Assembly: GCA_947088415.1 (NCBI GenBank)
Contig: CAMUGK010000021.1
Coordinates: 1 to 12,600, forward strand
Origin: an uncultured Bacillota bacterium
Lineage (GTDB): Bacteria > Bacillota > Clostridia > Christensenellales > UBA1242
Reading direction: 5' to 3'
DNA length: 12,600 bases
In this document: positions 7,290 to 12,100 of the stretch, piece by piece
Layout of the letters: each line of letters begins with the position of its first letter
Position numbering within the stretch: the first letter of the stretch is position 1
Position numbers and translations under genes: made by a program
Notes under the pieces: generated by a model
What the model was told of the DNA's origin: nothing
Database searches by the model: none
Seen by the model: only the letters and a program-made list of their open reading frames with translations

Positions 7290-7355
7290 TTACTTTTCAG
7301 CGTGAAAAGTAAGCAAAAGCGTCGGGGGACTTGCGATTTCCCCCGAACCCTCTCA
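7290..7355 (+). repeat. Composite repeat copy 3, two-hairpin 5' module
   Basis: Starts four bases after the rpe stop. Hairpin one has arms TTACTTTTCA (7290-7299) and TGAAAAGTAA (7303-7312). A GCAAAAGC box follows. Hairpin two has arms TCGGGGG (7322-7328) and CCCCCGA (7340-7346) around ACTTGCGATTT. A CCCTCTCAAACGC box ends the module. The same order is seen after priA. Confidence 0.8.
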
Positions 7356-7383
7356 AACGCTGTAAGGTTGTTTTTTAAAAATA

Positions 7384-7513
7384 CCACTATGCAAGGTTAT
7401 TGTCAAACAATTTGCTAACGCAAAAATTTTGCTTTGCAAAATTCAAGTGTTTGACGATAACCTTTTTTAGTGGCGGACATTCAATTAAAGAAACAGAATT
7501 GTAAAATTTTGTT
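7384..7513 (+). repeat. Composite repeat copy 3, three-way-junction module
   Basis: The outer stem is the clearest of the three: 7384-7409 pairs with 7448-7473, 22 Watson-Crick pairs plus one G-U in 26 positions, with a three-base internal loop. It encloses TTTGC-TAAC-GCAAA (7411-7424) and AATTTTGC-TTT-GCAAAATT (7425-7443). The 3' hairpin is AACAGAATT (7492-7500) with AATTTTGTT (7505-7513). The distal outer arm (CCACTATGCAAGG) has no counterpart sequence in copies 1 and 2. Confidence 0.82.
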
Positions 7514-7546
7514 GCAATAAAAATTTTTTATTATTTTAAAATTTAT

Positions 7547-7574
7547 TTGACAAATCCCCCCCCCGTGATAATAT
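7547..7574 (+). promoter_or_regulatory. Promoter with a C9 tract in the spacer
   Basis: A perfect TTGACA (7547-7552) and TAATAT (7569-7574) are separated by 16 bp, with TG at 7566-7567 forming an extended -10. Nine consecutive C (7556-7564) lie inside the spacer. Such a homopolymer is exceptional in this AT-rich sequence. A one-base gain would give the optimal 17-bp spacing. The promoter serves the gene at 7595. Confidence 0.65.
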
Positions 7575-7594
7575 AAGGTTGGGAGTAAGAAAAA

Positions 7595-7951
7595 ATGGAT
7601 TTTAAAAAGTTTAATTATAAAAATGAAGTATGCACATTTGAAGAGGTTATAGAAGATGAGAAAGAGTGCAAAAAACTTGAAAAATTATTAAAAGATGGGA
7701 AAGATTTACCAGAAGGTATTTTTTATGAGCAGTCTGCTGAATCGGAATACATAACATTTTATAGAGAATACTGTGATGAAGAAATAAAAGATCAACTTGA
7801 AATATCTAGAGCAAATAGTCTACATTCAATTGCAAGTAGTTTAAAATTTTTTAAAATCTTGGCAATTATAGCAATTGTTGGATGTTTTATAGCGGGAATA
7901 GTAGCAGTAATTTTATATCTGAATGCTACTCAAACAATACAAAATATTTAA
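7595..7951 (+). CDS. Small single-span membrane protein, unknown function
   Basis: A 118-residue protein I do not recognise. Residues 1-84 are soluble, highly charged and acidic, with runs such as EEVIEDEKECKKLEK, and likely mostly helical. Residues 87-109 form one hydrophobic segment (ILAIIAIVGCFIAGIVAVILYLN), preceded by Lys84 and Lys87. Only about nine residues follow, so it is tail-anchored-like with the charged domain inside the cell. The start is supported by GGGAG (7581-7585) nine bases upstream. It has its own promoter with a C9 spacer, suggesting switchable expression. It converges on veg, with 17 bases between the stop codons and no obvious terminator there. Confidence 0.75.
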   Translation: MDFKKFNYKNEVCTFEEVIEDEKECKKLEKLLKDGKDLPEGIFYEQSAESEYITFYREYCDEEIKDQLEISRANSLHSIASSLKFFKILAIIAIVGCFIAGIVAVILYLNATQTIQNI

Positions 7952-7968
7952 AGACAGTTTTTTGCAGT

Positions 7969-8202
7969 TTATTCACCTAAAATTACAACATTGCCACATA
8001 AAACATCAAAGTATGAAAAGGTTTGAAGAAGGGCAGTTTCTCCAGAAACCACTGTAAAAACACTTGGATAGACATCTTTAATTACACAACGAACGGTGTC
8101 TATCTTTTTTCTTCCACGATTGATGTTTAAGTCAACTTCTTCACCTTTAAGTGCCATAATTTTGCTTTTAACATCTTCTAACCCTAAATTAATTTTTCGC
8201 AT
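7969..8202 (-). CDS. veg: Veg family protein
   Basis: A 77-residue member of the Veg family, small cytoplasmic proteins with an SH3-like barrel. In Bacillus subtilis veg is highly expressed and has been linked to biofilm formation and germination. Recognisable features are the basic NRGRKK segment (29-34), YPSVFTV (45-51) and the SYFDVL stretch (63-68), which match the conserved core of Veg. It is shorter at the C-terminus than the Bacillus protein. A GAGAGGG ribosome binding site precedes the ATG on the minus strand. It is transcribed away from the SPOCS gene at 8320; nearness to a sporulation gene fits clostridial veg contexts as I recall them. Confidence 0.85.
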   Translation of the reverse strand: MRKINLGLEDVKSKIMALKGEEVDLNINRGRKKIDTVRCVIKDVYPSVFTVVSGETALLQTFSYFDVLCGNVVILGE

Positions 8203-8213
8203 AATCCCTCTCT

Positions 8214-8244
8214 TTTTAAAAAGTTTTTGCCAAACTTTTTAAAA
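8214..8244. promoter_or_regulatory. Perfect 13-bp inverted repeat in the veg leader
   Basis: TTTTAAAAAGTTT (8214-8226) and AAACTTTTTAAAA (8232-8244) are perfect inverted repeats around TTGCC. The left arm reaches to within about ten bases of the veg start codon and touches its ribosome binding site region. It could be an operator for a dimeric regulator or an RNA hairpin in the veg leader. No U-tract follows on either strand, so a terminator is less likely. Confidence 0.5.
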
Positions 8245-8319
8245 TTTATACATTTTTTAGTCATACTTGGAACTTTTGCCGAGTAATATACATCGATAAC
8301 CAAATTTTAGGGGGTTTAT

Positions 8320-9837
8320 ATGGCATTTCAAGCAAACAATTTTAGTGTGGCACGAAAGAAAGTTTTAAACAAAGGAGAGCTTAATGTTGAATGCAACATT
8401 TCATGTTCAGATGAAATTGCAAAAGTTTTGTCAGTTAGTGGCGAAGCTTGTCTTTCATCAAACGAAGTTTTGAATGGAACAATCAACTATTCTGCTTATG
8501 TTGACGCCAACATTATCTATCTTAACAACCAAGGCGAAATCGGCAAAGTTAGTTCAACTTGTCCATTCACTTCTAAATTTTCAAGTGAAGAAATCGTAAA
8601 TGGTCAAAAAGCCAATATTAAATTGAAATTGGAAGATATGACTATTGAAGGTGTTAACGCAGATTCAATCAAAGTGGTTGCCAAGGTTAGCGAATATTGC
8701 GAAATTGTTGACAACAATGAAGTTAAATCTGTAAAAAGTGATGATGAAGATGTTTGTTCAAAAGATGAAAATATCAACATTATTCGTTTTGTTGGCGAAG
8801 GCTGTGAAAATTTGACTGTTACAAGCGAACTTAATCTTCGTGAAAACATCAAACGTGTAATTTTAACTGAAAGTCAAGTTATGATTAAAGATGTTGAAAG
8901 TGGCAACAACTTTGTTTCGGTTTCTGGCGATGTTGTTTCAAGAGTTTTATATCTTACAGAAAATGATAAGTTTGAGTCAGGCTATATCTATGATAGTTTT
9001 AAAGAAGAAATTGAGGTTGAAGGTGCAACAAGAGAAGCAAAGGCAGAAGCCACTGCTTTTATCAAACGTGACAGCCTAAATGTAACTTTAGACCAAGAAG
9101 ATAAGGGGAATAAAGTAACACTTGAAATTCCACTTACTGTCACAGTGAGAGTTTATGAAGAAACTCAAGCACTTGTTGTTCAAGACCTTTATTCAACAAA
9201 AAATCAATTAAATATCACAACAGAGTCTTTTGAAATGAGCAATGTTTGTCAAAGCGGTTGTGTTGAAGGCAAGATTGACGGAAGTTTGTCGCTTGGCGAA
9301 GATAGACCACGTGTTGACAAAATCATGTTTGTTGGTGGAAATAGCGTAGTTGTTTCAAACTCATATCTTCGTGACAGCGAAATCACAATTGAAGGCATTG
9401 CAAAAGCAAATGTTGTTTATCTTAATGATGAAGATAATTCACTCAACTCTGTTGCACTTGAAGTTCCATTTGTTTTGACAGATAAATTTGATGTTGAAAA
9501 CACTGACGGAAACTTGAGTGTTGACGCAATTGTATGCGATGTTGATGTTGCAGTTAAAAAGGGTAGAGAACTTTTCTATGACGCCAAAGTCAAGGCAAAT
9601 GTAAATTATTGTTATAGCCAAGTTTCTGGAGTAATAAGCAGTGTAGAGATGGGCGAAGAACTTCCAGAAAAAGATTGTGGACTTGAACTTGTTTTTGCAA
9701 AGGCAGGTCAAAATTCTTGGGAAGTTGCAAAAGAAGCACGCGTTCAAGAAGAACTTCTTCTTGCTCAAAACGCCGAAACAATCTTCCCACTTCAAGAAGA
9801 TACTTCACTTGTGCTTTTCTATCAAAAACGAAACTAA
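8320..9837 (+). CDS. SPOCS (DUF3794) domain protein with degenerate C-terminal LysM
   Basis: A 505-residue, acidic, beta-rich protein with three SPOCS/DUF3794 units, roughly residues 20-132, 165-312 and 317-445. Each contains the recurring pattern of an amphipathic strand pair plus a VSG/IEG...VLYL or VVYL core (40-68, 202-212, 357-368). Residues 457-503 (FAKAGQNSWEVAKEARVQ, then LLAQN and a final TSLVLFYQ) resemble a worn LysM domain, the usual partner of SPOCS domains in clostridia. There is no signal peptide or membrane segment, as expected for a protein assembled on the spore from the mother cell. AGGGGG precedes the ATG. It is a single-gene unit with its own terminator. Confidence 0.82.
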   Translation: MAFQANNFSVARKKVLNKGELNVECNISCSDEIAKVLSVSGEACLSSNEVLNGTINYSAYVDANIIYLNNQGEIGKVSSTCPFTSKFSSEEIVNGQKANIKLKLEDMTIEGVNADSIKVVAKVSEYCEIVDNNEVKSVKSDDEDVCSKDENINIIRFVGEGCENLTVTSELNLRENIKRVILTESQVMIKDVESGNNFVSVSGDVVSRVLYLTENDKFESGYIYDSFKEEIEVEGATREAKAEATAFIKRDSLNVTLDQEDKGNKVTLEIPLTVTVRVYEETQALVVQDLYSTKNQLNITTESFEMSNVCQSGCVEGKIDGSLSLGEDRPRVDKIMFVGGNSVVVSNSYLRDSEITIEGIAKANVVYLNDEDNSLNSVALEVPFVLTDKFDVENTDGNLSVDAIVCDVDVAVKKGRELFYDAKVKANVNYCYSQVSGVISSVEMGEELPEKDCGLELVFAKAGQNSWEVAKEARVQEELLLAQNAETIFPLQEDTSLVLFYQKRN

Positions 9838-9856
9838 AAAGAATGTGCCATACCCT

Positions 9857-9889
9857 AAAAAACGCTTGTTTAAAAAACAGGCGTTTTTT
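9857..9889 (+). terminator. Intrinsic terminator of the SPOCS gene
   Basis: A 15-bp stem (9857-9871 with 9875-9889, one G-U pair, AAA loop) ends in six T. It lies 19 bases after the stop codon. The A-run at its 5' side would also give a U-tract on the opposite strand, so it may act in both directions. Confidence 0.88.
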
Positions 9890-10016
9890 AATTATATAAT
9901 ATTAAAAATTAATTGCATATTGGAGAAAACTTAAAGAAAGATTGAAAGAAGAAAGAAGTGAACTGGTATCATTTTGTTACCAGTTGAAAATGATGAATAA
10001 AATGGTAAAAGCAGGT
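9890..10016. other. Non-coding spacer with one palindrome
   Basis: No convincing gene is present. AACTGGTA (9961-9968) and TACCAGTT (9978-9985) form an 8-bp inverted repeat with a nine-base loop, not followed by a U-tract. A plus-strand open frame here has no start codon or ribosome binding site. Confidence 0.4.
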
Positions 10017-10129
10017 TTACAGATGTCGTAAACACCAAAGACTTATTGCGTCTTGTTTAAATGTTGTTCTTGCGAAAGTCCAGATTCTTTTCTTAATTCT
10101 TTCAACATTAGTGCAAATTTGTTCTTCAT
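10017..10129 (-). pseudogene. Remnant of an XRE-family regulator
   Basis: On the minus strand, an ATG at 10129 opens a 28-residue frame beginning MKNKFALMLKELRKESGLSQ, a canonical first two helices of a Cro/C1 domain, which then stops at 10043. In another frame the downstream sequence reads DAISLWCLRHL before a stop at 10017; this resembles the recognition-helix end (typically AISxWExG) expected next. Together they look like one HTH gene broken by a frameshift, with the rest lost. No ribosome binding site is visible. It lies four bases beyond the stop of the intact XRE gene at 10134-10385. Confidence 0.5.
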
Positions 10130-10133
10130 AGTT

Positions 10134-10385
10134 TTATTCTAAATCTAAATTTTCTGCAAGTAGGTTCTCAGTGTTTATTAATTCCCATGGCTTAATGCCT
10201 AAACCACTAGCAAGCATTATTATTGTTTTTAAAGTAATATTTTTAGTTCGCTTTTGGAACAAACTTTTAATAGTTGAAAAAGGTAACCCGCTTTTTTGAG
10301 CAAGTTCATATTGTGTCATATCTTTAGGCATAAACTTGACTAATTGTTCTACAACAATGTCGCTTATATTTTTAAGATTATCCAT
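10134..10385 (-). CDS. XRE-family regulator, paralogue A
   Basis: An 83-residue DNA-binding protein with one helix-turn-helix domain: MTQYELAQKSGLPFSTIKSLF (24-44) followed by KNITLKTIIMLASGLGIKPWELI. The neighbour at 10440 shares the pattern TQYxLxxxSxxPxSTIKSxFQxxTKxITxxxII, a W after LGxx, and ends in LD plus one residue, so the two arose by duplication. There is no usable Shine-Dalgarno sequence. A TAAAAT -10 box ends six bases before the ATG, so the mRNA is probably leaderless. The target is unknown; autoregulation or cross-regulation of the neighbouring promoters is plausible. Confidence 0.8.
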   Translation of the reverse strand: MDNLKNISDIVVEQLVKFMPKDMTQYELAQKSGLPFSTIKSLFQKRTKNITLKTIIMLASGLGIKPWELINTENLLAENLDLE

Positions 10386-10391
10386 AGTCTT

Positions 10392-10420
10392 ATTTTAAGA
10401 TAATAAATTTTTGACGTTAA
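10392..10420 (-). promoter_or_regulatory. Promoter of XRE paralogue A
   Basis: On the minus strand TTAACG (10420-10415), a 17-bp spacer and TAAAAT (10397-10392). The -10 box ends six bases before the ATG at 10385, placing the expected start at the A of the ATG. A palindromic AGAATTATTCT lies just upstream at 10426-10436, and its core is also found upstream of paralogue B. Confidence 0.6.
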
Positions 10421-10439
10421 GACTAAGAATTATTCTTTT

Positions 10440-10697
10440 TTATATATCTAAATATTCTCTAGTGAGTCTTTTATCTTTAACAAAATCCCAGACGTTAAAT
10501 CCTAAACTTTCACTAATTTTAATAATGTTGTCTATTGTGATAGTTTTAGTCTTTCTTTGAAAAATGCTCTTTATTGTTGAATAGGGAACATCACTCATCT
10601 CAGACAATTGATATTGTGTAAGTTTTCGTTCTTCAAAAATTAACAATAATTTTTCAACTATTACATTTGTAGAAGTGTTTTTCTTGGGATTATTCAT
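10440..10697 (-). CDS. XRE-family regulator, paralogue B
   Basis: An 85-residue protein with a single Cro/C1-type helix-turn-helix, LTQYQLSEMSDVPYSTIKSI (26-45), then TITIDNIIKISESLGFNVWDFV. It is paralogous to the protein encoded at 10134-10385 over almost the full length. The ATG at 10697 lies six bases after a perfect TATAAT, so the transcript is likely leaderless, as for paralogue A. It faces the gene at 10814 across a shared divergent promoter region, the usual place for a regulator that controls both sides. Family assignment is firm; the regulatory target is inferred. Confidence 0.8.
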   Translation of the reverse strand: MNNPKKNTSTNVIVEKLLLIFEERKLTQYQLSEMSDVPYSTIKSIFQRKTKTITIDNIIKISESLGFNVWDFVKDKRLTREYLDI

Positions 10698-10703
10698 AAT
10701 CTC

Positions 10704-10732
10704 ATTATAGCTATTAAATTTTTTGTTGTTAG
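10704..10732 (-). promoter_or_regulatory. Promoter of XRE paralogue B
   Basis: On the minus strand CTAACA (10732-10727), a 17-bp spacer and a perfect TATAAT (10709-10704), ending six bases before the ATG at 10697. Spacing and flanking bases match the promoter of paralogue A almost base for base. A box AATTATTCTTTTT (10740-10752) further upstream matches 10429-10440 at the same distance from the start codon. Confidence 0.68.
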
Positions 10733-10754
10733 GATGAAAAATTATTCTTTTTTG

Positions 10755-10783
10755 TTGACTTTTAGAACATTTAGTTTTATAAT
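10755..10783 (+). promoter_or_regulatory. Strong promoter for the gene at 10814
   Basis: TTGACT (10755-10760), exactly 17 bp, and a perfect TATAAT (10778-10783). Its -35 abuts the AATTATTCTTTTT box (10740-10752) shared with the upstream regions of both minus-strand XRE genes, which is a good position for an operator. A second TATAAT-like sequence lies at 10793-10798. Confidence 0.75.
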
Positions 10784-10813
10784 AGGACTATATATAATCT
10801 TAAAGGCAAATTT

Positions 10814-11047
10814 ATGGTAAAAACAATATTACAAAAAATTAAAGAAGATTTGATTGAAAAAATTAGCAAGGAAGATATTAAAAAACTTGACATCTTTCAA
10901 ACTCATTTTGGCGTGTGTTTATATATTCGAAATACATATCTTTGGGGGAATGATTTTATTTCGAGGTTGCTGATGGGTTATTTTGATGATGACAATGTTG
11001 ACGACTTGTCACATAAAATTTTGGAATATATCATTGAGAATGATTGA
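10814..11047 (+). CDS. Small protein resembling DUF6794
   Basis: A 77-residue soluble protein. The central HFGVCLYIRNTYLWGND (31-47) matches the HFGxxxxIRNxxxLW core of a family of small bacterial proteins I recall as DUF6794. Its function is unknown to me. A charged helical N-terminus (about 1-29) precedes it and an acidic tail (DDDNVDD, 58-64) follows. AAAGG (10802-10806) precedes the ATG, and a strong promoter lies upstream. The XRE gene at 11062 starts 14 bases after its stop, so the two form an operon facing two further XRE genes. That context suggests a mobile or conflict-related module, but nothing in the protein proves it. Confidence 0.7.
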   Translation: MVKTILQKIKEDLIEKISKEDIKKLDIFQTHFGVCLYIRNTYLWGNDFISRLLMGYFDDDNVDDLSHKILEYIIEND

Positions 11048-11061
11048 TTAGGGGGTGGATT

Positions 11062-11277
11062 ATGAACAAAAATATAATTGATGGAACAAAAATCAAAGTA
11101 TTGCGATTAATAAATTTTTTACTACAAGAAGAATTAGCCGACCAATTAGGTGTTTCACATGACGCAATTGCTCGATGGGAAGATGGAAGTAGAAATCCTA
11201 ATAGAGATAATTTCAAAAAAATATGTGAATATTTTAATGTGCCTGCTGAGTTTTTCTTGATTGATAAAAAATATTAA
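11062..11277 (+). CDS. XRE-family helix-turn-helix regulator
   Basis: A 71-residue Cro/C1-type DNA-binding protein: GTKIKVLRLINFLLQEELADQ leads into LGVSHDAIARWEDGSRNPNR (the turn, recognition helix and family signature), then CEYFNVPAEFFL. The ATG at 11062 is preceded by AGGGGGTGG (11050-11058), a much better start than the in-frame TTG at 11044. It probably shares a transcript with the gene at 10814. The sequence is unlike the two minus-strand XRE proteins and closer to the phage-repressor or antitoxin-like type. It lacks a peptidase or sensor domain. Confidence 0.85.
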   Translation: MNKNIIDGTKIKVLRLINFLLQEELADQLGVSHDAIARWEDGSRNPNRDNFKKICEYFNVPAEFFLIDKKY

Positions 11278-11290
11278 AATAATTGATTGA

Positions 11291-11414
11291 CAATAGAAAA
11301 GTTTTTAAATACATGAGATCTTTCGACTGCGTGACTAATGTCACTCCGCTCAAGATGACAGTGACCAAAGGTTGCACGCGAGCTTAACATTTGGCGACTA
11401 AAAACTTTTTATTG
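11291..11414. repeat. Palindromic element carrying a TGTCAT...GATCT repeat
   Basis: The outer inverted repeat CAATAGAAAAGTTTTTA (11291-11307) pairs with TAAAAACTTTTTATTG (11399-11414), with one extra G in the left arm. Inside, reverse-oriented AGATCTTTCGACT (11316-11328) and CGCTCAAGATGACAG (11347-11361) match the repeat at 135-162 in opposite orientation, and enclose the hairpin GTGAC-TAAT-GTCAC (11331-11344). A third arm, AGTGACCAAA (11360-11369) with TTTGGCGACT (11390-11399), pairs at eight of ten positions. The element carries no gene and sits between an XRE gene and its terminator. Confidence 0.65.
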
Positions 11415-11439
11415 ATAAATAAAGTAATGCATAATAAAT

Positions 11440-11468
11440 CATGCTGTTTAAATATGGCATGTTTTTTT
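11440..11468 (+). terminator. Intrinsic terminator downstream of the XRE gene and repeat
   Basis: CATGCTGT (11440-11447) pairs with ATGGCATG (11454-11461), including two G-U pairs, and is followed by seven T (11462-11468). It closes the plus-strand accessory operon before spoIIR. Confidence 0.75.
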
Positions 11469-11549
11469 CGTCAAATTTCACATTTTTTATTGTTATTTTA
11501 TAGATTATTTCACTTTTTTTAGTCAATTATTTAGTTAAGGAAGTGAAAT

Positions 11550-12089
11550 ATGAAATACTTTTTATCTATCATTTGTGTTTTAGGAATTGTTTTAACTTTA
11601 ATTTTTTGTGGGATTAAAAATGGTGGCAATCAGCAAGAAATTAACCCCGAAGATTATCTTCGCATTCATATTCGTGCAAATTCTGACGAGCAGATTGACC
11701 AAAATGTTAAGTATAAGGTTAAAGATGCAGTGGTTGAGTCGCTTATTCCTATTTTGGCTGAATGCACGACAAAAAGTGAAGCTAAGAAAATTTTAAAAAA
11801 CAATTTTTCTGTTATTGAAAATGTTGCAAACAATGTTTTAAAAGCAAATGGTTTTGGTTACAAATCAAGTGCTAATTTTTCACGTGAATATTTTCCAACA
11901 CGTGTTTATGACAAGGTTACACTTTTAGAAGGCGAGTATGATGCACTTGTTTTAAACCTTGGGCAAGGCGGTGGAAACAACTGGTGGTGTGTGGTTTATC
12001 CTGCTTTTTGCTTTCTTGAAACAAAAAATTCCGACAATATTGTATATATTTCGCAAATTTGGGACATCATTAAAAATGTAATCAAATAA
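11550..12089 (+). CDS. spoIIR: Stage II sporulation protein R
   Basis: SpoIIR is made in the forespore and secreted to the intermembrane space, where it triggers SpoIIGA to process pro-sigma-E in the mother cell. The 179-residue protein starts with a hydrophobic signal or anchor segment (3-22). Family motifs follow: LRIHIRANSDEQIDQ (37-51), SREYFPTRVYDK (111-122), and a core around GQGGGNNWWCVVYP (138-151) close to the GxGxNWWCVxFPPLC signature. The motif here has an extra glycine and PAFCF in place of PPLCF. AAGGAAGTG precedes the ATG. sleB starts 11 bases after the stop. I could not identify a convincing sigma-F promoter. Confidence 0.93.
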   Translation: MKYFLSIICVLGIVLTLIFCGIKNGGNQQEINPEDYLRIHIRANSDEQIDQNVKYKVKDAVVESLIPILAECTTKSEAKKILKNNFSVIENVANNVLKANGFGYKSSANFSREYFPTRVYDKVTLLEGEYDALVLNLGQGGGNNWWCVVYPAFCFLETKNSDNIVYISQIWDIIKNVIK

Positions 12090-12100
12090 GGGGGAATATT

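Noticed and set aside
7290..7346. Hairpins after rpe as intrinsic terminators
   Set aside because: Neither hairpin is followed by a U-tract, and both belong to the dispersed composite repeat also found after priA.
8260..8294. Sigma-E-like promoter before the SPOCS gene (GTCATACT and TATACATC)
   Set aside because: The spacing of 19 bases is too long for sigma-E and the -10 matches poorly, so I did not annotate it.
9439..9808. Minus-strand open frames opposite the 3' part of the SPOCS gene
   Set aside because: They are shadows of a well-supported coding sequence with no family resemblance and no ribosome binding sites.
9912..10031. Plus-strand frame reading LKERLKEERSEL, reminiscent of the first helix of a phage-type repressor
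   Set aside because: It has no start codon or ribosome binding site, and the following residues do not continue the HTH pattern; chance in A/G-rich sequence is the simpler view.
11044..11061. TTG start for the XRE gene at 11062
   Set aside because: Starting there would translate the AGGGGGTGG ribosome binding site itself; the ATG at 11062 fits the HTH family length.
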